This document shows positions 37,008-46,155 of a stretch of 64,000 nucleotides of DNA, in pieces; the first letter of the stretch is position 1, and each line of letters begins with the position of its first letter. The translations under genes and the position numbers were made by a program. The notes beneath the pieces were generated by a model, which was not told where the DNA came from, searched no databases, and worked only from the letters and a program-made list of their open reading frames with translations. Origin of the DNA: Schauerella fraxinea (GTDB lineage Bacteria > Pseudomonadota > Gammaproteobacteria > Burkholderiales > Burkholderiaceae_B); the NCBI GenBank assembly GCA_030849965.1, contig JAVDKL010000001.1, positions 3,144,554 to 3,208,553 of the forward strand, written 5' to 3'.

Positions 37008-38081
37008 ATGGCAGCGATATTGAGCATTGACGGCGTGTGCAAGCGCTTCGGCGCGCACACGGCATTGGATCGTGTCGATCTGACCGTTGAGCAGGGCGAG
37101 TTCATCGCGTTGCTCGGCCCCAGCGGCTGCGGCAAGACCACGCTGCTGCGGGCCATTGCCGGGTTTCTGGCGCCGGATGCCGGCCGCATTGCGATCGCCG
37201 GGCAGGACGTGAGCCGTCTGCCGGCGCACCGCCGTCCGCTCAATACCGTCTTTCAGAACTATGCGCTGTTTCCGCATTTGAACGTGCTCGACAACGTGGC
37301 CTACGGGCCGCGCCGGCATGGCTTGTCCAAGCGCCAGGCGCACGAGAAGGCGCGTGATGCACTCGCCATGGTCGGATTGCCGGATATGGGTGCGCGTTAT
37401 CCGCGTGAGATGTCGGGTGGCCAACAGCAACGCGTGGCGCTGGCGCGCGCCATCGTCAACGAACCCAAGCTGCTGTTGCTGGACGAGCCATTGTCGGCGC
37501 TCGATTTGAAGTTGCGCCGCCGGATGCAATTGGAGCTCAAGCATCTGCAGGAGAGCCTGGGGATTGCGTTCGTCTTCGTCACGCACGATCAGGAAGAAGC
37601 CATGACCATGGCCGATCGCATCGTGGTGATGCATGCGGGTCGCATCGAGCAGATCGGGCGAGGGCCTGAGATCTATCGCGCGCCGGCCACGCAGTTCGTG
37701 GCGGAGTTCATCGGCGAGGCCAATCTGCTGCCGTATCGGCGCGTGCCCGGCGAGGCCGCGATCACGTTGATGTTGCAGGGCGCCGTTTTCGCATGCGCGC
37801 AAGCGCTGGATGCGCCGTCCGGCATGGCGGTGTTGCGCCCCGAAGATATCGCGTTGAGCGTGGTCGCGCCCGGCACATTGCCCACGGATGAAACGGCCCT
37901 GCATGGCGTGATCACCGATGTCATTCGCATCGGCAGCCATACGCTGGTGCATGTTCGCGTGGACGATCAGACGCTCACGGCGCGACTGGCCGGCGCCGCG
38001 CCCGACGACGTGGTGCCAGGCAGCACAGTACGCCTCGCCTTCGATCCCGCGCGGCTGCATCTGATCGGCGGGGCGCAGTGA
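37008..38081 (+). CDS. ABC importer ATPase, PotA type
   Basis: A 357-aa ATPase. Walker A GPSGCGKTT, the signature MSGGQQQRVALARAI and Walker B LLLLDEPLSALD are complete, followed by a TOBE domain (~280-357). It begins 12 bases after the binding-protein gene and ends within the start of the next gene. Confidence 0.93.
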   Translation: MAAILSIDGVCKRFGAHTALDRVDLTVEQGEFIALLGPSGCGKTTLLRAIAGFLAPDAGRIAIAGQDVSRLPAHRRPLNTVFQNYALFPHLNVLDNVAYGPRRHGLSKRQAHEKARDALAMVGLPDMGARYPREMSGGQQQRVALARAIVNEPKLLLLDEPLSALDLKLRRRMQLELKHLQESLGIAFVFVTHDQEEAMTMADRIVVMHAGRIEQIGRGPEIYRAPATQFVAEFIGEANLLPYRRVPGEAAITLMLQGAVFACAQALDAPSGMAVLRPEDIALSVVAPGTLPTDETALHGVITDVIRIGSHTLVHVRVDDQTLTARLAGAAPDDVVPGSTVRLAFDPARLHLIGGAQ

Positions 38082-38917
38082 TGGCACGCCGCTACACCCC
38101 ACTGTGGTTGCTGGGCGTGCCGTTGCTGTTTTTCGCGGCATTCTTTCTCGCGCCGTTGAGTGTGGTGGCCGTGGCCAGCCTCACGCAGGCTGCGGGCGGG
38201 CTGACGTTCGCAAACTACGCGCATATTCTGGCGGACCACTATCACTGGGATGTGATCGCCGTGACGTTTCGGATCGGCGTAGCGACCACGGCGATCTGCA
38301 TCCTGCTCGGCTATCCGCTGGCATGGTATCTGGTGCGCATCGTGCAGTGGCCGCTATGGCGACGGGTATGCGTGATCGTGCTCGTGGTGCCGCTTTTCAC
38401 CAGCAACATCGTGCGCTCGTTCGGGTGGATGGTGATGCTGGGCCGCAATGGCATGGTTAACGATGCGCTCATGGGCGTGGGACTCATCGAGCGGCCAATG
38501 CGCTTTCTCGGCACCGAACTCGGCATACTGATCGGCATGGTGTACGTGCTGCTGCCTTTCGTGGTGCTGGCGGTGGGCAATGCGCTGGCGCGCGTCGACC
38601 CGGCGTGCGAGCAGGCGTCGTCCGATCTGGGGGCAAGCCCGGCGGCAACGTTCATGCACGTCACGTTTCCGTTGACGCTGCCGGGCGTGGTGGCGGGCGC
38701 CATCATGGTGTTCACCCTCGCGGTAAGCGCCTACGTCACGCCAGCCCTGCTGTCCGGCGGCCGTATCTCGGTGCTGTCGATGCTGATTTTCCAGCAGTAC
38801 AGCAGCGTGTTCGACTTTCATTATGGCGGTGCGCTCAGCATCGTATTGCTGGTGTTTACGTTGATCATGGTTGCGCTGGCGGGCCGGATCGGTGTGCCGG
38901 CGGGGAGTGCGCGATGA
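38081..38917 (+). CDS. ABC importer permease, PotB type
   Basis: A 278-aa permease with six hydrophobic segments and the inner-loop EAA motif region ('CEQASSDLGASPAATFMHVTFPLTLPG'). The ATG at 38081 shares its A with the preceding TGA stop; a GTG at 38078 is an alternative. It works with the next permease in the membrane. Confidence 0.92.
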   Translation: MARRYTPLWLLGVPLLFFAAFFLAPLSVVAVASLTQAAGGLTFANYAHILADHYHWDVIAVTFRIGVATTAICILLGYPLAWYLVRIVQWPLWRRVCVIVLVVPLFTSNIVRSFGWMVMLGRNGMVNDALMGVGLIERPMRFLGTELGILIGMVYVLLPFVVLAVGNALARVDPACEQASSDLGASPAATFMHVTFPLTLPGVVAGAIMVFTLAVSAYVTPALLSGGRISVLSMLIFQQYSSVFDFHYGGALSIVLLVFTLIMVALAGRIGVPAGSAR

Positions 38918-39702
38918 TCGTGCGATGGATCGTTCGGCTGGTGGCATGGGCGTTGTTGATCTATCTCGTGCTGCCGCTCGTGGTGATCATGGGCGCGTCG
39001 TTCACGACCACGCCCTATCTCACGTTCCCGCCGCAAGGCTGGACATTGGATTGGTACCGGCAGATGCTGGGCGACGCGAGCTACGTGTCGGCGTTCGTGA
39101 CCAGCTCGCTGCTTGCGATGGCGGCCACGCTGATCGCTGTGTTGATGACGGTACCTGCCGCACTTGCGCTGGCGCGCTACGACTTTCCGGGCAAGGCCGC
39201 GATGTCGGCCCTGTTGATGTCGCCGCTTGTGTTGCCGCATATCGTGCTCGGTGCCGCATTGCTGCAATTTGGCGGCTACTTCGGTCTCACCCGCAGCTTT
39301 CTGGCATTGCTGATCGGGCATACCGTGATCGTGGCGCCGTTCGTATTGCGATCGACGTTTGCGCTGCTCTCGCCCGAGCAACGTGCGCTCGAAGAAGCGT
39401 CGTCGGACCTCGGCGCCCATCCGCTGCAAACATTTTTCCTGGTGACGTTGCCGCAGATCCGTGCCGGCATCGTGACGGGTTCGATCTTCGCGTTCATCTC
39501 ATCGTGGATCAACGTCGAGCTGTCGATCTTCAACACCACGGCGGATCTCAACACCATCCCCGTGAAGCTCTTCAATTACGTGCAGTACACGATCGACCCG
39601 ACGATTGCCGCGGTATCCGGCGCGACCATCGTGGTCGCGGTATTGGCGATCGTCATCCTGGATTTGACCGTTGGCCTGGACATGCTGTCCGAGCGCAAGT
39701 AA
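38914..39702 (+). CDS. ABC importer permease, PotC type
   Basis: A 262-aa permease with six hydrophobic segments and an EAA loop ('ALEEASSDLGAHPLQTFFLVTLPQIRAG'). Its ATG overlaps the previous stop (ATGA). It completes the D-A-B-C importer set. Confidence 0.92.
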   Translation: MIVRWIVRLVAWALLIYLVLPLVVIMGASFTTTPYLTFPPQGWTLDWYRQMLGDASYVSAFVTSSLLAMAATLIAVLMTVPAALALARYDFPGKAAMSALLMSPLVLPHIVLGAALLQFGGYFGLTRSFLALLIGHTVIVAPFVLRSTFALLSPEQRALEEASSDLGAHPLQTFFLVTLPQIRAGIVTGSIFAFISSWINVELSIFNTTADLNTIPVKLFNYVQYTIDPTIAAVSGATIVVAVLAIVILDLTVGLDMLSERK

Positions 39703-39743
39703 CCCCGTCTTTTTCTACCCACCTTCTTCTGGAGCACCTGGTC

Positions 39744-40757
39744 ATGCGCAAGCAAGACGCGTTCGACGTCATCTATACCCATACCGAAGGCGAGCCTTTG
39801 TGCATCGTCCATAGCGGTATTCCGTATCCCGCCGGCTCGAGCATTCTCGAGAAGCGCGCGTTTCTCGAGGCCAACTACGACTGGTTGCGCTGCGCGCTGA
39901 TGCGCGAACCGCGCGGCCATAACGACATGTTCGGCGTGTTTCTCACGCCGCCGTCCGGTCCCGAATTCGACGCCGGCCTCATCTATATCGATGGCAGCCA
40001 GTACTCGCACATGTGCGGCCACGGCACGATTGCCGTCAGTATGGCGATGGTGGCACTGGGCCTGGTGCCGCGCAGCCCGGATGGGCTGACCAAGATCCGC
40101 TTCGAGACGACGGCAGGGCTCGTGGTGTCGGAAGTGAAGTCCGAAGGCGACGAGATTTTATGGACCCGTTTCGAGAACGTACCGGCCTATGTCGAAGCGC
40201 AGGATCTGCCGGTCACGCTACCCGAGTACGGCGATCTGAAAGCCGACATCGTGTGGGGCGGCAACTACTTCGGCATTGTCGATCTGACGAACTGCGCCTT
40301 GCGCATCTCGCCGGAAAACGGCACCGAGCTGGCGCGCCTGGGCTTGATGGTGCGCGACCAACTCAATGCGCAACATCGCATCCAGCACCCTACCGAGGCA
40401 CATATCAACAATCTGAACTTCGTCACGTTCTGGCATCCCGCCACGATTGAAGGCGCGTTCTACAAGAATGTGCACGTGTTCAGCCACGGCCAGCTCGATC
40501 GTTCGCCCGGCGGCACGGGCACCAGCGCGATGATGGCGATGTTCGAGGCGCGCGGCAAGATGGGGCTGAATCAACCGATCCTGTCGGAAGGACTGCTGGG
40601 TAGCGGCACGTTCGAGGGTTGCCTGCTGGGTGAAGTGGATCTGGCCGGCACGCGCGCGGTTCGGCCCACCGTGAAAGGCACGGCCAGCATCCTGGGCACG
40701 GCGCGTTGGGTGATCGACCGCAACGATCCGGTGGGCGCGGGGTTCCAGGTGCGATAA
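39744..40757 (+). CDS. Proline racemase-family protein with a Cys/Gly active-site pair
   Basis: A 337-aa member of the proline racemase/4-hydroxyproline epimerase/3-hydroxyproline dehydratase family. The first catalytic Cys is kept in 'SHMCGHGTIA'. The second site, normally 'DRSPCGTGTSA' (Cys) or with Thr in dehydratases, reads 'DRSPGGTGTSA' here, so the base is Gly. Loss of one general acid/base argues against simple two-base racemisation. It follows the importer operon by 41 bases with GGAG upstream, implying that the imported solute is an imino acid or similar. Confidence 0.85.
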   Translation: MRKQDAFDVIYTHTEGEPLCIVHSGIPYPAGSSILEKRAFLEANYDWLRCALMREPRGHNDMFGVFLTPPSGPEFDAGLIYIDGSQYSHMCGHGTIAVSMAMVALGLVPRSPDGLTKIRFETTAGLVVSEVKSEGDEILWTRFENVPAYVEAQDLPVTLPEYGDLKADIVWGGNYFGIVDLTNCALRISPENGTELARLGLMVRDQLNAQHRIQHPTEAHINNLNFVTFWHPATIEGAFYKNVHVFSHGQLDRSPGGTGTSAMMAMFEARGKMGLNQPILSEGLLGSGTFEGCLLGEVDLAGTRAVRPTVKGTASILGTARWVIDRNDPVGAGFQVR

Positions 40758-40784
40758 AAAAAGGATGGCCCGAGGGGCCATCCT
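40756..40784 (-). terminator. Rho-independent terminator of the BCCT gene
   Basis: AGGATGGCCC (40762-40771) pairs perfectly with GGGCCATCCT (40775-40784) around a 3-base loop. On the - strand it is followed by seven T, so it ends transcripts from the BCCT gene. It overlaps the stop codon of the racemase-family gene on the other strand. Confidence 0.85.
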
Positions 40785-40851
40785 GGTCGACGCTGGGGCA
40801 GTGGCACGTTAAAGCGATCTTCTCGCTTGCGGCGTGCGCCCGGGTCGAGCG

Positions 40852-42891
40852 CTATCGCACCACGTGCAGATAGTGGCGGTGCCGTTCGTACTGATCGAGG
40901 ATGTCGCCGATCACGTCGTCGCGGGTCCAGCCCATGATGTCGTAGTCCTGGCCGCCTTCGCGCAGGTGAACCTCGGCGCGGAAGTACTTGGCGTCGTCGT
41001 CGAGTTTGGCGTGATCGCGTGCGCTGAGACTGGGGCGCGTGTGCTCCTCGGCTCGCACGGCGTAGGTGAAGTCCAGCAGATCGTTGTGCGACACCACGAT
41101 CTCGGCGGCTTCCTCTTCGGGCTCGGACACGGTGACCGTGTAGCCTTCTTTGCGCCAGGCCTCGGCCACATCGTTGAACGCCGGGCGCACCGTATCGGCG
41201 ATGAAGCGGACCACATGCGTGCGGCGCGGCATCATCACGATGTTGCGCAACCGGCGTTGCCACGACATATCGCTCGCGCCTGCAGGGCGCGACAGCGTGA
41301 GCGATTGATAGCGGATGCCGCGCTTGGTGGCATCGAGCTTGAGCGCCTTGAACAACCCCCATATCGAAAGCAACAGGATCACCGAGAACGGCAACGCGCT
41401 GGCAATGGTGGCGGTCTGCAAGGCTGTGAGGCCATCGGCGAGCAGCAGCGCGATCGCGACGGCGCCCATCGAGAGCGACCAGAACACGCGTTGCCACATC
41501 GGCGTGCCTTCGCGGCCACCGGAAGCCAGCAGGTCGACGACCAATGCGCCTGAATCCGCCGAGGTGACGAAGAACACGATCACCATGACGATCGCCAGCA
41601 CGCTCACGATCGAGCTGAACGGCAGCTTTTCGAGGAATGCGAAAAGCGCGAGCGACGTGTTGGCATCGACCGTGTCGGCGAGATCCTTGGCGCCATCGAT
41701 CAGGATCATGTGCAACGCCGAGTCGCCGAATACCGTCATCCAGAACAGGGTGAAGCCGGCGGGGACGAACAGGACGCCGCAGATGAATTCGCGGATGGTG
41801 CGGCCACGCGAGATGCGCGCGATGAACATGCCCACGAAGGGCGACCACGCGAGCCACCAGCCCCAGTAGAACAGGGTCCAGCCTCCAATCCAGTCCGTCG
41901 GGTTGTAGGCATATAGGTTGAAGGTCTTGCTGACGATCTCCGACAAATAGCCGCCTGTGTTCTGCACGAAGGTCTGCAGAATGAATACGGTGGGACCGGC
42001 GATGAGCACGAAGAGCATCAGGATGGCGGCCAGCCCAAGGTTGAGCTCCGACAGAATCTTGATGCCTTTGTCCAGACCGCTGGCGACCGAGAGCGTGGCA
42101 CAACCGCAAGCGACCACGATCAGGATGATCTGCGTGGTCGTGCTGATCGGCACGCCCCACAAGTGGTTCAAGCCGCTATTGATCTGTTCTACGCCGAGCC
42201 CAAGCGAGGTGGCAACACCGAGTACGGTGCCGATGATGGCGAAAATGTCGACGGCATGGCCGATGGGGCCGTTGATGCGATTGCCGATGATGGGAAAGAG
42301 CGCGGAGCGCAGCGTGAGCGGCAGGCCATGACGGTAGCTGAAGAACGCCAGGATGAGCGCGACGATGGCATACAGCGCCCAGGCATGCAGGCCCCAGTGG
42401 AAGAACGTCAGCTTCATGGCTTCGCGGGCGGCGATGGCGGTGCCAGGCTCGCCGATCGGCGGCTCGATGAAGTGCATCACGGGCTCGGCCACGCCGAAGA
42501 ACATGATGCCGATGCCCATGCCGGCTGAGAACAGCATCGCGAACCAGGCCAGGTTGCGATAGTCGGGTTCGCTATGGTCCGGCCCCAGCTTGATGTCGCC
42601 GTAGCGGCTGATCGCAAGAAACACGGTGACCACCAGAACGATGGCCACGGTAAGAATGTAGAACCAACTGGCGTTGGTGAGGATCCAATCCTGTGTGCTG
42701 CCGAAGACGCGCGCTGCGGTGTCTGGCGCCACCACGGCAAACACGACCAGCAGCAGCACGAGGGCGGCCGAGGTGTAGAACACCGGGGGGTTAAGGGAGG
42801 ATTTGGGCGCGCGATCGGGGGTGTGATTGGGCGTGCGATCGGGCGCGTCGGGCGGCGGTGCGCCGGCGCCGGTCTGGCTAGGGGACGTCAT
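40852..42891 (-). CDS. BCCT-family transporter (choline/betaine/carnitine type, BetT-like)
   Basis: A 679-aa BCCT carrier. Twelve membrane segments include 'LAWFAMLFSAGMGIGIMFFGVAEP' and the conserved 'FYWGWWLAWSPFVGMFIARISRGRTIREF' region. A long cytoplasmic C-terminal domain (~530-679, 'RTHVVRFIADTVRPAFNDVAEAWRKEG...') is typical of BetT-like members that sense osmolarity. It probably takes up a quaternary amine. The N-terminus has a proline-rich lead of ~35 residues. Confidence 0.92.
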   Translation of the reverse strand: MTSPSQTGAGAPPPDAPDRTPNHTPDRAPKSSLNPPVFYTSAALVLLLVVFAVVAPDTAARVFGSTQDWILTNASWFYILTVAIVLVVTVFLAISRYGDIKLGPDHSEPDYRNLAWFAMLFSAGMGIGIMFFGVAEPVMHFIEPPIGEPGTAIAAREAMKLTFFHWGLHAWALYAIVALILAFFSYRHGLPLTLRSALFPIIGNRINGPIGHAVDIFAIIGTVLGVATSLGLGVEQINSGLNHLWGVPISTTTQIILIVVACGCATLSVASGLDKGIKILSELNLGLAAILMLFVLIAGPTVFILQTFVQNTGGYLSEIVSKTFNLYAYNPTDWIGGWTLFYWGWWLAWSPFVGMFIARISRGRTIREFICGVLFVPAGFTLFWMTVFGDSALHMILIDGAKDLADTVDANTSLALFAFLEKLPFSSIVSVLAIVMVIVFFVTSADSGALVVDLLASGGREGTPMWQRVFWSLSMGAVAIALLLADGLTALQTATIASALPFSVILLLSIWGLFKALKLDATKRGIRYQSLTLSRPAGASDMSWQRRLRNIVMMPRRTHVVRFIADTVRPAFNDVAEAWRKEGYTVTVSEPEEEAAEIVVSHNDLLDFTYAVRAEEHTRPSLSARDHAKLDDDAKYFRAEVHLREGGQDYDIMGWTRDDVIGDILDQYERHRHYLHVVR

Positions 42892-42976
42892 CGGGGCTTC
42901 TCTGGGTCGGTCTGTTTTTGGTGGCTGCCGACCTTAACATTTGCTTAAACCGCTAGGCCAGCACCCTTACCCCTTT

Positions 42977-43945
42977 TCACTGAATCGAAATTCTTTGTGT
43001 CCGGATCACATCCTCCCATTTCACCGCTTCGTCCTTCACGAATGCCGTAAATGCCTGCTGGTCGCGGAAGTCGGGCACCACGCCAAGCGCCTTGAGCCGG
43101 GTTTGCACCTGGGGGTCGCGGGAGACTTCCGCCAGGGCCGCAGCAAAGGCGGCTTGCGTGGCCGGCGGGGTGGCGGTGGGCAAGAAGAAGCCGAACCAGC
43201 TGCTCGACACGACACCGGGCGCGACCCCGGATTCCTCAACGGTGGGCAAGCCCGGCTCGTCGGCCAGCCGCTTGGACGTGGTGACCGCCAACGCGCGGAT
43301 CTTGCCGCTCTTGGCATACGACATCGATTGCATGGTGTCGAAGTACGCGTTGACCTGACCGCCCAGAAAGTCGGAGAGCGCCGGGCCGGTGCCACCGTAA
43401 GGCACTTGCAGCACGTCGATACCGGCACGCGCCGCAAACAGCTCGGCGGCCAAATGGGGGCTGGAGCCCACGCCCGATGAGGCGAACGATAACTTTCCGG
43501 GATGGCGTTTGGCATAGTCGACGAGTTCGGCCGTGGTCGTCGCCGGCACCGAGGGATGCACGTAGAGCACATTGGGGGCGAGGGCGGCCAACGCCAAAGG
43601 CGTGAGCGCATTCGCGTCGTAGGGCAATTTCTTGAGCAACAGCCCATTGGTCACCATGCCCACGCTGCCCAGCAGTACGGTGTAGCCATCGGCGGGGGCG
43701 CGCGCCACGTTGCCCGCGCCGATCGAGCCCCCGGCGCCAGGTCGGTTTTCCACGATCACAGGCTGCTTCCACAGCGCCTGGAGGCGTTCGGCGTAGAGCC
43801 GGGCGAGGTTGTCGGTAATGCCGCCGGGCGAATACGGCACCACCAGTTGCACCGGCTTGTCGGGAAAGCCCGCAGCATGGGCGCCAAACGTGGTTGCGGT
43901 GCACAACACGATGCCGGTCAGGAACGTCGCGAATCTGTTTAACAT
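42977..43945 (-). CDS. Bug-family periplasmic solute receptor
   Basis: A 322-aa Bug receptor with a signal peptide ending AHAAG. Family marks: 'PVQLVVPYSPGGITDNLARL', 'VIVENRPGAGGSIGAGNVARAPADGYT', 'FASSGVGSSPHLAAELF', 'VPYGGTGPALSDFLGGQV'. The start at 43945 is supported by GAGGAAG. It diverges from a LysR gene with a 118-base gap, so that regulator likely controls it. No membrane partners are near. Confidence 0.92.
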   Translation of the reverse strand: MLNRFATFLTGIVLCTATTFGAHAAGFPDKPVQLVVPYSPGGITDNLARLYAERLQALWKQPVIVENRPGAGGSIGAGNVARAPADGYTVLLGSVGMVTNGLLLKKLPYDANALTPLALAALAPNVLYVHPSVPATTTAELVDYAKRHPGKLSFASSGVGSSPHLAAELFAARAGIDVLQVPYGGTGPALSDFLGGQVNAYFDTMQSMSYAKSGKIRALAVTTSKRLADEPGLPTVEESGVAPGVVSSSWFGFFLPTATPPATQAAFAAALAEVSRDPQVQTRLKALGVVPDFRDQQAFTAFVKDEAVKWEDVIRTQRISIQ

Positions 43946-44063
43946 TGTCTTCCTCTCATTATTATGATCGCGGCTTCTGTGCGCCGTGACGACGTTCAGT
44001 CTAGGTGCGCCAAGGTCGGCGAACCAGTCGCGGCCGGCGCATATCAGCATTGCGATCTTCGTT

Positions 44064-45002
44064 ATGTCCTCACCCAAAATGCCGCGCTGGGATTTGAATC
44101 GCCTGATTGTGTTCACCACGGTCGCGCGCGCCGGCAGCCTGAAGCAAGCTGCGGCACTGCTGGGTCAGCCGCAGCCGGCGATCAGCCGGCAGATCGCCAG
44201 GCTTGAAGAGGAGTGCCGGGGGCGGTTGTTTGGCCGCACCGGGCGGGGGATGGCGTTGACCGAGTTCGGTCAACGGTTGCTGCCGCAGATCGAACGGGTG
44301 CTCTTCGAGGCGGATGCGCTGGGTGAGCAAGTGGCCGACACTGCGGGCATGCCGTTTGGCGATGTGCGCTTGGGGGTATTGCCGTCGCTGTATCGCGCGT
44401 TGGTGATGCCGTTGTTCTTCGATCTGCGCGCGGCCTTCCCGGGCATCACGCTGCATATCTTCGAAGGGTCGGCGGGGCAGATCGACCAGTGGCTGGCCAG
44501 CGGGCATATCGACATCGGGTTGCCGTATCGCTACGGACAAGCACCGGCATCCGAGGTTGAGGTGCTGGCTACCTGCGATTCGTTTCTGGTGGGTCAGGCC
44601 GGTGACGCCTTGACGCGTAGCGATACGGTGCCCTTTGCGCGGCTGGATGGATTGCCGTTGGTACTGCCCAGCGCGCCCAGCGGCGTGCGGGTGCTGCTGG
44701 ATCAACTGGCGCGCCGCGCCGGGATCGTCCTCAATGTGGTCGTGGCGGCGGATTCGAATCAATTGCAGAAGGCGATCACCGCGCAGGGCGGCGCCTACAC
44801 CGTGCTGCCGCGCCACGCGATTGCGGCCGAGTGGGCGGCAGGCAGCTTGCAGGCTGCGCGCATCGTCGATCCCGTGATTGCGCGGCAGGTGGTGTTGGCC
44901 ACCACCGCGGTGCGACCGCTGTCTTTAGCGGCACGCACCACCGCCAAAGCGTTGCGAGCGATCGGCGAACGCCTCGAAACGCAGCAGGTGTTTGCAGGTT
45001 GA
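44064..45002 (+). CDS. LysR-family regulator
   Basis: A 312-aa LysR protein. HTH at residues ~10-70 ('DLNRLIVFTTVARAGSLKQAAALLGQPQPAISRQIARLEEECRGRLFGRTGRG'). It resembles the LysR at 57797 ('RLF-x-RTGRG-x-x-L-[ST]-E-[FI]-G'), so both belong to one subgroup. It lies between two Bug genes and diverges from the first; control of one or both is inferred. An in-frame ATG at 44079 is an alternative start. Confidence 0.9.
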   Translation: MSSPKMPRWDLNRLIVFTTVARAGSLKQAAALLGQPQPAISRQIARLEEECRGRLFGRTGRGMALTEFGQRLLPQIERVLFEADALGEQVADTAGMPFGDVRLGVLPSLYRALVMPLFFDLRAAFPGITLHIFEGSAGQIDQWLASGHIDIGLPYRYGQAPASEVEVLATCDSFLVGQAGDALTRSDTVPFARLDGLPLVLPSAPSGVRVLLDQLARRAGIVLNVVVAADSNQLQKAITAQGGAYTVLPRHAIAAEWAAGSLQAARIVDPVIARQVVLATTAVRPLSLAARTTAKALRAIGERLETQQVFAG

Positions 45003-45020
45003 GGGCGATCGCGGCATGCA

Positions 45021-45989
45021 TCAATCGATGCGGGCGCCCGATTTCTCGATGACCTGCTTCCACTTCGCGCGCTCGGTGGCGATCTGATCCGCCATTTCCT
45101 TGGGCGTGCTGGGGCTGGGCAGAAGGCCGAGGTCCAGCATGCGTTGCTTGACCGACGGATCGTCGAGCGCCTTGTTGACCGCTTGATTGAGGGTGGCGAT
45201 CACGGCAGGCGGCGTGCCGGCGGGTGCCGAAAGGTAATTGACCGGAGACGCATCGAAGCCGGCCAGCTGGTCGGCGATCGGCGGCACACCGGGCAGCATC
45301 GGCAGCTCCTGCGGTGTGGTCACGCCGAGCGCTTTGACCGCGCCGGACTTGATCTGCGGCAGATACACCGCAACGCTATCGATGGCCATCTCGACGCGGC
45401 CGCCCAGCACATCCTGCAGTGCGGCGCCGGTACCGCCGTAAGGGATGTGATCGATCTGCACGTCGGCCATGCGTTTGAACAACTCGCCCGACAAGTGGCT
45501 GGTGGCGCCGATGCCGGCGCTCGCAAATCGGACTTCGTTCGGGTGGGCGCGGGCGTACTTGATCAAGCCGTCGACGCTGTCGACCGGCAGTTGCTTGCCC
45601 ACCACCAGCACGCTCGGCACGACGGCTAAGCGCGAGACGGGCACGAGATCGCGCTCGGGATCGTACGGCAGGGAGCGCATCAGAAACGGATTGGTGATCT
45701 GCGGTCCCGGCGTGGTGTAGAGCAGGGTGTAGCCATCGGGTGTGGCGCGGCTCACGGTCGTCGCGCCTACCGTGCCGCCCGCGCCGGGCTTGTTCTCGAC
45801 CACGATGCTTTGCCCGAGCACCTTGCCGGTCGCTTCCGCCACGATGCGCGCGGTCACATCGGCGCCACCGCCCGGCGCAAACGGCACGATCAGGCGGATC
45901 GGGCGATTAGGGTAGGGCGTGTCGGCAGCGTGTGCAGCAGGCATGGCCAGCGAAAGCAGCAGGCCTGCGATCAGTGTCTTGAACGGCAT
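45021..45989 (-). CDS. Bug-family periplasmic solute receptor
   Basis: A 322-aa Bug receptor with a signal peptide ending AAHAAD. Typical pieces: 'PIRLIVPFAPGGGADVTARIVAE', 'IVVENKPGAGGTVGATTVSRATPDGYT', 'FASAGIGATSHLSGELF', 'HIPYGGTGAALQDVLGG'. GAGGAGA precedes the ATG at 45989. Its leader region is unusually CA-rich on the coding strand. It follows the fused acyl-CoA dehydrogenase gene in the same direction (167 bases), so it may serve that pathway. Confidence 0.92.
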   Translation of the reverse strand: MPFKTLIAGLLLSLAMPAAHAADTPYPNRPIRLIVPFAPGGGADVTARIVAEATGKVLGQSIVVENKPGAGGTVGATTVSRATPDGYTLLYTTPGPQITNPFLMRSLPYDPERDLVPVSRLAVVPSVLVVGKQLPVDSVDGLIKYARAHPNEVRFASAGIGATSHLSGELFKRMADVQIDHIPYGGTGAALQDVLGGRVEMAIDSVAVYLPQIKSGAVKALGVTTPQELPMLPGVPPIADQLAGFDASPVNYLSAPAGTPPAVIATLNQAVNKALDDPSVKQRMLDLGLLPSPSTPKEMADQIATERAKWKQVIEKSGARID

Positions 45990-46026
45990 GGTATTCGTCT
46001 CCTCGATCGTTTTTCGATGTCGATCG

Positions 46027-46062
46027 TTGTTGTGTTTGTTGTTGTGTTTGTTGTTGCTGTTG
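46027..46062 (-). repeat. CAA-rich repeat in the Bug gene leader
   Basis: GTTGTTGTGTTT occurs twice in tandem (46027-46050) and continues in degraded form. On the coding strand of the Bug gene it reads as CAA/ACA repeats 40-75 bases before its start. Confidence 0.75.
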
Positions 46063-46155
46063 TCGTTATCGGTGAAGCGGTGCAAGGTGCAGCGGTGCGA
46101 CGAATCTCAAGGCATGCGCGGCGAATGGGCCGCGCCTCTTGCAGCGGGCGGCGTG

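Noticed and set aside
40756-40784. Terminator for the rightward racemase-family gene
   Set aside because: The T-run exists only on the - strand and the stem begins at the gene's own stop codon, so it serves the BCCT gene.
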